Origin: Wurfbainia villosa
Taxonomy: Eukaryota; Streptophyta; Magnoliopsida; Zingiberales; Zingiberaceae
DNA length: 64,000 nucleotides
Direction: 5' to 3'
NCBI GenBank assembly: GCA_025175895.1
Contig: CM046000.1
Coordinates: forward strand, 41,824,720 to 41,888,719
Below are positions 10,739-19,668 of the stretch, in pieces; positions within the stretch are counted from its first letter, which is position 1, and each line of letters opens with the position of its first letter. A program made the translations under genes and the position numbers. The notes under the pieces were generated by a model. The model worked only from the letters and a program-made list of their open reading frames with translations. It was not told the origin of the DNA and did not search any database.

Positions 10739-11914
10739 TCATCTTAATAGACTAAATTCGGCTTCGAGTAGGGGTTTAGTAAATAGGTCTGCTAAGTTAG
10801 ACTTCGATTCGACGTATTCGAGTTGTATGGCTCCGTTGGCCACATGTTCTCGAATGAAATGGTGTTTAACTTCTATATGTTTGGTCCTAGAGTGACATAT
10901 CGGATTCTTTGTAAGATTAATTGAACTAATGTTGTCTACCTGAAGTTTAGTATTCGTAAAGTCTAACTTAAAGTCGCGGAGAGTGTGCTTCATCCAAAGA
11001 AGTTGAGTGACACACTCACCCATCGCAATGTATTCGGCTTCGGTGGTAGATAAAGCGACACAGTGTTGCTTCCTACTGCACCAACTTACTAGACTCGAGC
11101 CGAGTAGTTGACAACAACCACTCGTGCTCTTTCTATCGAGTTTACTACCAGCATAATCCGAATCGGAGTACCCGATTAGTTCGAACTCCGTAGATCTAGG
11201 GTACCAAATACCAACGTTAAGTGTACCCTTTAGATATCTAAGGATACGCTTAACTAGGGTTAGGTGAGACTCCTTAGCACAGGTTTGAAACATGGCGCAC
11301 ATACTTACTGTGAATAGGATGTCGGGTCGACTCGCAGTTAAGTATAGGAGACTTCCTATCACGCTCCTATAGTACTTTAAGTCAATGGTCTTACTTTCTA
11401 GGTCTTCTCCTATGTTAACGTTAATCGCCATTGGGGTGTTTATTACCTTGGCGTCTCTCATTCCAAATATTTTAATTAACTCCTTAGTATATTTTTGTTG
11501 ATATAGGTATATACCATCCTTAGTTTGTTTAATTTGTAGACCTAAAAAGAAACTTAACTCGCCTACCAAGTTCATTTCGAACTCACTTTCCATGAGTGAA
11601 ACGAACTCGTTTAGTAAGGCTGAGTTAGAGGTTCCAAAAATTATATCGTCTACGTAAATTTGAGCTATGAATATTTCTTTACCTATGGTTTTTACGAAGA
11701 GAGTTGGGTCAACTAGGCCTTGGTTAAATCCTTTTGACTTAAGATGGATTGAAAGTCTCTCGTACCAAGCTCGAGGAGCTTGTTTAAGTCCATAGAGAGC
11801 TTTCTTAAGTTTTAGAACATGGTCGGGTTTATCTAGATTTTCGAATCCGGGGGGTTGGCTAACATAAACTTCTTCTTTAATGTATCCATTTAAGAATGCC
11901 GACTTAACATCCAT
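10739..11914 (-). CDS. Reverse transcriptase and RNase H of element C
   Basis: This open stretch of 391 residues starts at MDVKSAFLNG, the copia RVT_2 core. The catalytic box IYVDDIIFG is intact (about residue 91), followed by GELSFFLGLQIKQ and GSLLYLTASRPDI. The RNase H part has YSDSDYAGSKLDRKSTSG, STTEAEYIAMGE, LQVDNISSI and SNLADLFTKPL, so its acidic residues are present. It is cut from the upstream part of pol by a TGA in the AAH-RGFK position, where D has CGA. It ends at another TGA where D has CGA and runs ten residues further. The two catalytic domains look intact, but no complete Gag-Pol can be read. Confidence 0.92.
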   Translation of the reverse strand: MDVKSAFLNGYIKEEVYVSQPPGFENLDKPDHVLKLKKALYGLKQAPRAWYERLSIHLKSKGFNQGLVDPTLFVKTIGKEIFIAQIYVDDIIFGTSNSALLNEFVSLMESEFEMNLVGELSFFLGLQIKQTKDGIYLYQQKYTKELIKIFGMRDAKVINTPMAINVNIGEDLESKTIDLKYYRSVIGSLLYLTASRPDILFTVSMCAMFQTCAKESHLTLVKRILRYLKGTLNVGIWYPRSTEFELIGYSDSDYAGSKLDRKSTSGCCQLLGSSLVSWCSRKQHCVALSTTEAEYIAMGECVTQLLWMKHTLRDFKLDFTNTKLQVDNISSINLTKNPICHSRTKHIEVKHHFIREHVANGAIQLEYVESKSNLADLFTKPLLEAEFSLLR

Positions 11915-11932
11915 TTGAAACAGCTTAAATCC

Positions 11933-12925
11933 TCAATGTGCGGCATAAGCTAGCAACATTCGAATGGATTCGAGTCTAGCTACTGGGGCATAGGTTTCGT
12001 CGTAATCTAATCCTTCGACTTGACTAATCCCTTTGGAGACTAACCTAGCCTTGTTTCTAACTACTTCACCTTTATCATCAAGCTTATTTCGAAACACCCA
12101 CCTTGTTCCAATTATCGTTTTGTCTTTAGGTGGTGGTACTAATTCCCACACTTCATTCCTAGTAAATTGAGCTAGCTCTTCTTGCATTGCAATAATCCAA
12201 TCGGGATCAAGAAGAGCTTGTTCAATTGATTTGGGTTCTATCTTTGAAATTAAGGAAATTTGACTAAGGTTCCTATAGGATTCTCTAGTTCGAACTCCTA
12301 GATTAGGATCTCCTATCACTTGGTCGATAGGATGATTCGTTTGAGTCCTAGTTGGATTTGGGTTTGAGTCTACAACTTGATCCATAGGATGACTCGTTTG
12401 AGTTCTAGTTTGGTTGGAGTCATCTATCACTTGATCAATAGAGTGATTTGGTTGAACACTAGTTTGACTTGGATCACTTGTCACTTGGTCGACAAGAGAA
12501 GTTGGTTGATGTGGATTAGACTCGATCTCAGGGTCGGAGACGAGTTTGGTATCAGTGGGCTCAACACTTGGGGTCATTAAGGGTTTTGTAGGTTCGGGCA
12601 CTTCATCGAACACTACATTAATAGTCTCTTCGACTCTAAGGGTGTCGTGGTTATATACTCTATAAGCTCGACTTGTAGTCGAGTATCCTAGAAAGATTCC
12701 GGTCGTGGTTTTGGATGTAAATTTCCCTAGGTAATCCTTAGTGTTTAGGATATGTACCTTACACCCAAATACCCTAAAGTACTTGATGTTAGGTATTTTA
12801 TCATGATAAATCTCGTACGAGGTCTTAAGGTGCCTTTTTACCATAAGGATCATATTTTGGACATACGATGTCGTACTCATGGCTTCTGCCCAAAACCTAT
12901 CGGGTAGGTCGTATTCGTTCAACAT
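11933..12925 (-). pseudogene. Integrase C-terminal part and start of reverse transcriptase, element C
   Basis: The 330 residues follow the integrase core in the same frame after a stop. The first part (DLPDRFWAEAMSTTSYVQN, FGCKVHILNTKDYLGKF, GIFLGYSTTSRAYRVYN) is the integrase C-terminal region. A Ser/Thr/Pro-rich linker with three to four imperfect repeats of a HPIDQVI phrase follows (about residues 140-215). The end (ELVPPPKDKTIIGTRWVFRNK, GLDYDETYAPVARLESIRMLL) is the reverse transcriptase N-terminus. It stops at a TGA that D reads as CGA. Confidence 0.88.
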
Positions 12926-12949
12926 GGTCCTAGCGGCTTCTTGTAGAGT

Positions 12950-13849
12950 TCAGTTTTTCCGCTCCACTAGGCCATTTTGTTGAGGGGTCCTAGAGCAAGA
13001 GAATTCATGGTGGTATCCATTTTGGTTACAGAAGTCAGTGAACCTTTGATTTTCGAATTCACCACCATGATCGCTTCTAAGTCTTTTAACCTTAAGGTCT
13101 TTTTGATTCTCGATTAATTTGAATAGATTGATTAATTGATCTAGGGTATCATTTTTATGTTTGATGAACCTAACCCAGGTAAACCTGGAGTAGTCGTCAA
13201 TTATGACTAAGCAATATTGACTTTTATTGAGTGACTTGGCTCCATGTGAATCGAATAGATCCATATGTAGGAGCTCAAGTACACTTGAGGTTCGTTCTTG
13301 GTTAGTTAACTTGTGTTGTGTCCTAGGTTGTTTTTCTTGTTGACAAGCATTACAGACTTTATTAACCAAGTTATTGAGGTTGGGTAAGCCTCTGACTAAG
13401 CCACTCTGACTCATCTTGTGGACAAGTCTTGGGTGCAAGTGACTGAGTCGTCGGTGCCACAACCATGATTCCTCTTCCTGTGTCATAAGACATTTGGCTG
13501 AGGATTTGATTAAGTTAATTGTATAAATGTTATTTGTCCTAGTTCCTTTAAGTATTGTTTTAGCTGTTTTATTTGTTTTAATTACACATTCATTTTCTAA
13601 AAATATGACCTTATAGTTATTGTCACATAATTGGCTTACGCTAAGCAGGTTATATTCAAAATTCTCTACAAGTAATACATTTTTAATAATAAAATTCGAG
13701 TTAAGCTCGATATCACCTGATCCGATGATTTTGAGCTTGCCGTTATTCCCAAAAGCTACCGATCCTTATCGTTTGAATCGAAGCTTTTTGAATTTGAGTT
13801 GATCCCCGGTCATGTGTCGGGAGCAACCGCTGTCCAACATCCATTGATC
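12950..13849 (-). pseudogene. Protease and integrase core of element C (exon 2 start)
   Basis: The frame from 13849 reads DQWMLDSGCSRHMTGD, an aspartic protease active site (DSG), then a stop where D has Gln, then the rest of the protease. From 13486 the stretch of 178 residues has the integrase HHCC part (WHRRLSHLHPRLVH, CNACQQ) and the core with HMDLF, RSDHGGEFE and the Glu of TPQQNGLVERKN. A stop replaces the next Gln. In D the same region is one open frame joined to gag, which shows how C would be read after splicing at 13849/13850. Confidence 0.87.
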
Positions 13850-13930
13850 CTACACACAAGGTGGTTGGATTGGATGTTAGATTTTTTTTTTTTTGTTTTA
13901 AAAATTGGTTGTAAGTTGTTAAACCTAGGT

Positions 13931-13987
13931 CATCTCACCTGTGTCTATATGATCAAGCATGTTATACTTATGTGTTTTTGTGAGATG
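13931..13987 (-). other. Intronic hairpin of element C
   Basis: CATCTCAC (13931-13938) and GTGAGATG (13980-13987) form an 8-bp perfect stem around about 41 nt. The inner part (TCTATATGATCAAG, TTATGTGTT) resembles the 3' non-coding hairpin at 10541-10602. E has the same module at 60611-60668. The position is 80-140 nt upstream of the acceptor. Confidence 0.7.
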
Positions 13988-14214
13988 ATTTCCAATTAAG
14001 TTGATTAAGTGCATTTAGGTTCAAGTAATTTTATGTTAGATTTGGATTTGACCCTAGGCTTGTCAAGTTTACCTTTTCAAGATCATGGCTTCCAGGTCGT
14101 GGCGAGGCACAGGGGTCTTCTTTTATCGGATCATCGACCACTTCCTTAGACAAAGCCATGTTCAAGAAAATGATGACTTGACTCACCTAAGATTATTTCC
14201 TAGTCTAACTGGTT

Positions 14215-14320
14215 ATTTTTGAAAAGAGGCTCCCCGAGGCTCAATCTTTTCGAAGAATTTTAGTTGGTTATGTTTTTGAAAAGAGGCTCTCCGAGGCTCA
14301 ATCTTTTCGAAGAATTATGT
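14215..14320 (-). repeat. Doubled inverted-repeat unit in the intron of element C
   Basis: Two copies of about 54 bp, each with GAAAAGAGGCTC and GAGGCTCAATCTTTTC, can each fold through the pair GAAAAGA/TCTTTTC. E carries the same doubled unit near 60898-60995, slightly shortened, so the duplication predates their split. Confidence 0.75.
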
Positions 14321-14425
14321 TCATGTTCTAAGTGAGTTCACAAGTTTTAAAGTACAAACTTTCTAAGTTAAAGCATGCAATTTCTAAGTTAAAGCACAAA
14401 CATTCTAAGTTAAAACATGCAATTT

Positions 14426-14956
14426 CTAAGTTAAAGCACAAACATGTTTTGTACTGGCTCCCCCTAGACCGTTGAATCGGTTCGGTCTATCCACATATTG
14501 GATTTGGTCCTTGGGAATCCAGTACGGGTTGGATCCTAGAGTTGAAATCAAAAGGTTCTTAGGGACCCATGCTTGGACATGTTTCCTATGTCGACTTACA
14601 ATCGACATATACGACCTATTAGTCGTGTTTGAGTTAAATCCTAGTCCAGCCTTGTTGTACACGGCCCTTTGAGATCCAAGTAGGAGGTCAAGTCCTTTGG
14701 ATCCCGAAGTGAACCTTTCCAACGTGTTCCTAAGATCTTCGACTTGACTTTTCAAGAGAGAGTTCTCAACTTCGAGCTTTTCAACTCGAGTTGAGTCCTT
14801 CTCTTGAACTCGACTAGTCGAAGAGGTTAGGGAGACCTCGTGTTTGAGGAGTTTAACCTCCTCAACAAGGGTCTCGACCTTGGACTCGGACTTAGCTAAC
14901 TTCCTAGACAAAAACCTAATCGTATTATGTAAAGTATTAAATAAACTTCGACTTAC
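14426..14956 (-). CDS. Coiled-coil Gag extension read through the unspliced intron, element C
   Basis: The frame of gag exon 1 runs through the donor site without a stop (TLK-VSRSLFN) and ends at 14426, adding about 177 residues. Residues from SRKLAKSESKVETLVEEVKLL form heptads of a coiled coil, with a second stretch at VEKLEVENSLLKSQVEDLRNTL. The tail has HVQAWVPKNLLISTLGSNPYWIPKDQ, a WVPK-type element often seen between the zinc knuckle and protease of plant copia polyproteins. E keeps QAWVPK and PKDQIHYV (61009-61317), so the frame appears to have been selected. Sirevirus Gag is known for a coiled-coil C-terminal extension. Here it can be made only if the intron is kept. Confidence 0.7.
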   Translation of the reverse strand, partial: VSRSLFNTLHNTIRFLSRKLAKSESKVETLVEEVKLLKHEVSLTSSTSRVQEKDSTRVEKLEVENSLLKSQVEDLRNTLERFTSGSKGLDLLLGSQRAVYNKAGLGFNSNTTNRSYMSIVSRHRKHVQAWVPKNLLISTLGSNPYWIPKDQIQYVDRPNRFNGLGGASTKHVCALT

Positions 14957-16079
14957 TTTAAGGGTATCTTTTGAACCGGATGCGTATCCGTGGCTTGACT
15001 TGAAGGTAGCTTCGTAGTCCTAGTCATCCTCAGGTTCTGACTCAAGTTCAGGCTCGGTCTCCGTGTCCGACTCAATTGATTTCGCCATGAAGACGTGGTC
15101 TTCGTCTTCTTCGGATGACGCTTCTTCCCATGTCACGTTGAGGGCCTTCTTGTGCTTAGGTGCTTGGTGATTCAGCTTGGGGCACTCGGACCTGATATGT
15201 CCAAACCTGTTACACTCATAACACCTAATATTAGAACTTTTAGGCTTACCTTGGTTGAGTCGAGTCATGGTTCGCTTTCGTCCCTTGGCTATCCTTCGAG
15301 CTAGGTTCATTAGTTCGACAGTCAACTCCGGGTCAACTTCTTCTTCGGACTCGTCTTCCTCCTCGGTTGGTGGTGGCTTGCTTGCGATTTTCTTCTTCTT
15401 TGATCTTGCAAACAAGGCTATACCCCTCTCGGGTTCCGAGTTGGACTGCTCATGTAATTAGAAATCCGAAAAGAGTTCATCTAACCTAATTTTAGAAAGA
15501 TCCTTAGAGACCTTGTAGGCATCGACCATGGATGCCCACAAGGTAGTCCTCGGAAACGAGTTTAGAACATACCTTATAAGGTCGCGGTTTTCGACCTTTT
15601 GCCCAATTGCGTGTAGGTTGTTGACTATGTCTTGGACTCGGGCATGAAGTTGTGTCGCGGACTCGTGTTCCTGCATTTTTAGGTTATATAGTTTATTGAA
15701 AAGAAGATCACGCATAATTTATCCACAAGACAGGAATTTCGCAGATCGCTCCACAACTAGTTTGTTACATACCTGTGTCTTTGCGGTCCTTCTGAAGGGA
15801 CGCACGTAATTTTGTCCAAAGATCCTTTAGAGCAATAGTTGCCTTGGCGTCAGCTTCGACTTGTCGTTTTGTCGCAATGGTTCATTGATCATAATCCAAG
15901 GAGTCACCCACTTCATTAGTCGGAAGTGTGAAACTCGTTTGGATTATGATCCACATCTCGATTTGGGTTTTGAGAAAGCATTCCATTCGACCCTTCCAAT
16001 AACGGAAGTCATCTCCATTGTAAAATGGAGGTCGGACGGTGCTAAAACCCTCGAGATGGGCCATTAGAACAAAAGACAC
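14957..16079 (-). pseudogene. Gag of element C (exon 1), broken
   Basis: Gag begins at MSFVLMAHLEGFSTVRPPF (16079), with RYWKGRMECFLKTQIEMW typical of Sirevirus-like Gag. A TGA replaces the Trp after DYDQ, and part of the middle is missing or replaced near 15720-15860 compared with D. The frame resumes at 15715 (LLFNKLYNLKMQEHESATQLHARVQ), loses frame near 15440, and from 15415 has a Lys-rich stretch, an acidic EEEDESEEEVDPE region, one CCHC zinc knuckle (CYECNRFGHIRSEC, an RNA-binding module) and a second acidic region. A TCG-to-TAG change ends the last piece before GSKDTLK at the donor site. Confidence 0.87.
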
Positions 16080-16267
16080 AAATAGACGGAGACGAAGAAA
16101 CTAACAACGACAAAAACACGAAAACAAGTACCAAGACTCGCGTCTTGGATTAGTAGTGCGGGAAAAAAACTTAACAAGGCGAAATAAATAAAAAAAAAAA
16201 GAATTAAAAGAAAAATAAATCTGTAAAAAGGCTAGATTGGTGGTTTCACCAAATCTTAGCAACCCCC

Positions 16268-16280
16268 GGCTCTGATACCA
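16268..16280 (-). promoter_or_regulatory. Primer-binding site of element C (tRNA-iMet)
   Basis: The minus strand reads TGGTATCAGAGCC two bases after the 5' LTR end. Confidence 0.92.
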
Positions 16281-16282
16281 AT

Positions 16283-17359
16283 TGTTGGATCGATGCGGTT
16301 CGCTAGAGGGGGGGGGTGAATAGCGATAAAAACTTTTTCGTAATCGTTCGTTAAGGTACGAGTAAAACGCAGCGGAAAGATAACAATAAATAAATAAAAA
16401 CACGAGGGTTTTTACTTAGTTCGTAGCCTACGGCTACTACTCCAAGGCCCTAGTGGTCCTTGACCACGCACGGAGGGCAAAATACTAACCAAACTCCTCC
16501 TCGTTGGAGATAGGAGTTAAACGAATACAAAACTCGATAAAGACTCAAGGTAGAGGGACACTCCCCCTCTCCTTGATATGATTTAAAGCTTTACTAAAAG
16601 AGATAAACTGAAATACAATTTAGAACTTTCGTTACCGACGACTTTAAAGGTTGGAGGTTGAAGCTCTAGTCGTCGTCTCGGTAGCGCTTTGTCGTAGGGA
16701 TGTCGGAGAGTCGGATCGTATCGGAAGCACTTGAAAGCTTTTTTAATTGTTGAAAAACCCTAGGTTTGGCCCTCCTTTTATAGCCTTTGAGCCCCTCATC
16801 GAATGGGTCTTTAGCCAATCACAAGTGGGCACAAAACCCCTTGAAAAATGGTGATAACTCTTGACTACTCGAGGCTGATCCTTTGACCAGAATGACCGAT
16901 CGATGATAGCCATCACCACGATCGGCTGGCGATCACGAGTGCCGACCTTCTAAGATCGATCTTGATGCAATGAGTCCTTAGCTCAATAAAAACATAATTT
17001 CGACGATCGTCGACCATCCGATCTCGACCTAGACCACCTATGAGATGTCTTGGGTCGGATCTACGCTTAAGTCTTTTCCCGTAAAGAGGATACGACCTTG
17101 CTTACACTCGCACACACAAGCTTACCTTACGTGTTGCTTTTGCTTCCGGCCTTTCACTCAATTCCTTCGGCTCCCTCCGATGTCTCTTGAGTGTCGCCCG
17201 ACCACCGCGGCTTCCTCCGGGTGTCGCTAGCCTTCAGCTCCAGCGTTAGCAATATTCTGCACACTCGATTCGGCTCGTGAGATAACAAAATGAGCTTAAC
17301 TTTGTATCGTTTGCTATAATCAAAACTCAGGTTCGACTTAGGTGCCTACTGTACCAACA
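16283..17359 (-). repeat. 5' LTR of element C
   Basis: The LTR is 1,077 bp, starting TGTTGGTACAGTAGG at 17359 and ending CCAACA at 16283. It matches the 3' LTR closely except for the U3 segment 16888-16978. TATA is at 16774-16783 and the U5 motif at 16301-16325. Close similarity of the two LTRs outside the segment suggests a fairly recent insertion. Confidence 0.93.
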
Positions 17360-17364
17360 CTTTT

Positions 17365-17790
17365 CTCTTATTAGATTTAGAAGATGAGTTATTTACTTCT
17401 ATTTGCATCGTGGGAGCCTTTGGTTCAAGAGTATATAAATTTCCTAACAACGCACCAGAATAGATAATCTCCCTATTCCTTTTTATAACAACTCTGTCAT
17501 TAAAAGAAATAGAATATCCATCCAAAAATAATTTAGAAATTGAAATCAAATTCTTTCTAAATGAAGGTACATAAAGGCAATTTCTCATAACAAAAGTTTT
17601 ATTCCTATCAAAAGATAAATAAACATCTCCCAGTGCAATAGTTGCCACCTTAGTAGCATTGCCCATGTAAACGGTAATCTCCCCCTCAGCTAGTCGTCTA
17701 GTTTCCTGGAACCCCTGCAAAGTATTGCAGACATGATCAGTGGCTCCTGTATCTACACACTAGGTGGCGGTAGATAACACCACTAAATAT
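17365..17790 (-). pseudogene. Protease region of element B
   Basis: This is the part of B pol to the right of the C insertion. It reads CVDTGATDHVC (DTG active site of an aspartic protease, near 17725-17755), then LQGFQETRRLAEGEITVYMGN and CLYVPSFRKNLISISKL, the usual stretch between protease and integrase in copia. A TAG precedes CVDTG where Trp is expected. The frame ends in the Lys/Ser-rich SSSKSNKRK at the CTTTT target site of C and would continue at 8797. Confidence 0.85.
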
Positions 17791-17829
17791 GTTTTAATGA
17801 CTAGACCAAAAGATTTAACTTTGTTCTGC

Positions 17830-18605
17830 TTCCGGTTAGGGCAGTTAGCCTTCCAATGTCCAGTCTGATTGCAAGTGAAGCACTTGCCTTTTGACTTCTT
17901 TACTCCTCCCTAAGATCCTCCCACCACCTTCGCTGCACCTTGTTTCTTCTTCTTCTTGCCTTTTTCCTTAGAAGTAGAAACCTTATGGGCAACCAAAACC
18001 TGAGAACTCTGAGGAAAAAGCCCCTCTACTGCCTGTAGTTCTGCTAGAAGCTTTGCCAATGAATACAACCTCTTATTCATGTTGTAGTTCAGGCGAAACT
18101 GCTCAAAACTCCTAGGTAAAGATTGGAGAATGATATCGACCTGGGTTTCTCCATCGATCTCAGCTACAAGGACTTCTAGCTCATTCAAATGAGCGATCAT
18201 CTTGAGAACATGATTCCTCATGGGTGTTCCCTCAACCATGATGGTCGTCATCAAGTTTCTCATGGCTTCTTGCCTAGCAGCCCGATTCTGGTGTCCGAAA
18301 AGTTCCTTGATATTGAGCATCATGTCATAAGCAGTAGTCATGGCCTGATGCTGATGTTGCAATACATTTGACATAGAAGCCAAAATGTAACACTGTGCCA
18401 TCTCATCAGCCTTGATCCACTTTTTATAACTCTCTTTCTCCTTTTCCCCAGAATCATCCATAGGCTTAGGAGGACACTCCTCGAGAAGTACATACTTGTA
18501 CTCCTCAGCAGTCAAAACTATGTCCAGATTCCTTTTCCAATCCACATAGTTAGGTCCAGTAAGTTTATTTTCTTTTAGAATCACAACAAGTGGGTTGAAA
18601 GTCAT
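17830..18605 (-). pseudogene. Gag of element B
   Basis: The main open stretch (17910-18605, 231 residues) begins MTFNPLVVILKENKLTGPNYVDWKRNLDIVL, the DUF4219/UBN2 type of plant copia Gag. KWIKADEMAQCYILASM and SLPRSFEQFRLNYNMNKR are family landmarks, and the end is a basic KEKGKKKKKQ stretch. A TAG then breaks the frame before a CCHC zinc knuckle (CFTCNQTGHWKANC, near 17840-17900). The closest relative in the window is B2 at 49223-50070. Confidence 0.88.
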
Positions 18606-19653
18606 TTTAAAGAAACCTAAGAATCACATAGATCAAAAACATTTAGATTTCAAAAATTTATTGATTCCTCAAACAATAAAATTTCAAAATCAACCAACAC
18701 CTCAAAACACCGAGAATATCGTATGCCACGATAGTGTGGACATATACGAATTCTACATTTGTAAGAGGAGGTTTTACCCATTAATTTTATTATCCTGTCA
18801 ACCTTACTTTTTGACAAATAAAATTAATAGTTGGTTCCTCTTCGGCCCTACAAATAAAAGTAGTGACTCCGATGGGGAGAATACTTTTATTTGCATCTAA
18901 GTGTTCACCATTACCCGATACTAAGGCAATTATCTCGGATTATGTGCATTCCGATGGGAAAGTACACATGCTCCTAAATAATTTCCTATAACCATATTTG
19001 ACCTAGTGATCCACAAGATAAGCTCATCTGATATGGAGGAAGGCACTCATAGCCAACGTGCAAGTTTGTTCGCATCACATGTTAAATTGTAATGAAGGTC
19101 GTGGGAATATTAAAAAAATATCCCTCTCCCACTTAGTAATTTAAAATTGAGGAATTTTTACCATGCAACCACAACAAGCATATAAATCAAAAGCAATAAA
19201 TATGAAAAACAAATTTTCCAACTATTATGGCTTTTTTTCTCCAATATGCCTCCAGTCGTATTGCCACCTCGTCCGCTCCTCCCTACGCCATGTACAAGCC
19301 ATCCAGAGATCCGAGCCAAGAAAAATTATTTTAATTTATATCCATCGATCCTATACTCTACAAAGGAGTGTACATGAAATCTAGATTGAAAGTAAACTAA
19401 AATAAAAGAGTGGCTAAACAATGACGTACTTAATTACAAAAATTAAATACTAGCCTCGTCAACCCCGAGGATTCAAATAATATTACGATTACACACATAC
19501 AATCACATACACACACATATGGTCATAATAGTTGGATCTTATGCTTGCAACCAAAAAGAAAGCCTACGCACATCCTACTATTATCCGACACACATAATAT
19601 ATGATAAGTGCATAAAAGTAATCGAATCCTAAACACACAAAACCGGAAATCGT
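18606..19653 (-). other. Leader of element B
   Basis: About 1.05 kb between the primer-binding site and the gag ATG holds no convincing gene. It aligns with the B2 leader (48174-49222), including CCCATCGGAGTCAC near 18866 and the ACCGAGAATATCG block near 18710. Conservation in both copies suggests a real 5' untranslated leader. Short open frames are scattered. Confidence 0.7.
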
Positions 19654-19666
19654 GGCTCTGATACCA
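19654..19666 (-). promoter_or_regulatory. Primer-binding site of element B (tRNA-iMet)
   Basis: The minus strand reads TGGTATCAGAGCC two bases past the 5' LTR end. Confidence 0.92.
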
Positions 19667-19668
19667 CT

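Larger units (their letters stand above)
13850..14956 (-). other. Putative intron of element C (1,107 bp)
   Basis: On the minus strand the 5' edge reads CTTAAA|GTAAGT at 14957/14956 and the 3' edge TTGTGTGTAG|GATC at 13850/13849, good plant donor and acceptor consensus. Element D has CTTAAA joined directly to GATC at 35837/35836 and lacks everything between. E has the same edges at 61581 and 60543. The block holds a Gag-extension frame (14426-14956), a doubled hairpin unit (about 14215-14320), AT-rich direct repeats (14340-14450) and a CATCTCAC/GTGAGATG hairpin (13931-13987). RNA evidence is absent, so intron status is an inference from the three copies. Confidence 0.85.
8803..17359 (-). mobile_element. 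Sirevirus-like copia element C, full length, inserted in B
   Basis: The element is 8,557 bp with LTRs at 8803-9913 and 16283-17359 and a perfect CTTTT duplication at 8798-8802 and 17360-17364. Order on the minus strand: LTR, tRNA-Met site, gag, an intron-like 1.1-kb block, protease, integrase, reverse transcriptase, RNase H, a long 3' non-coding region with several purine tracts, LTR. Its insertion cut element B between protease and integrase. Gag, protease, integrase and reverse transcriptase each have nonsense changes, several of them CGA to TGA. D and E are its relatives. Confidence 0.95.
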
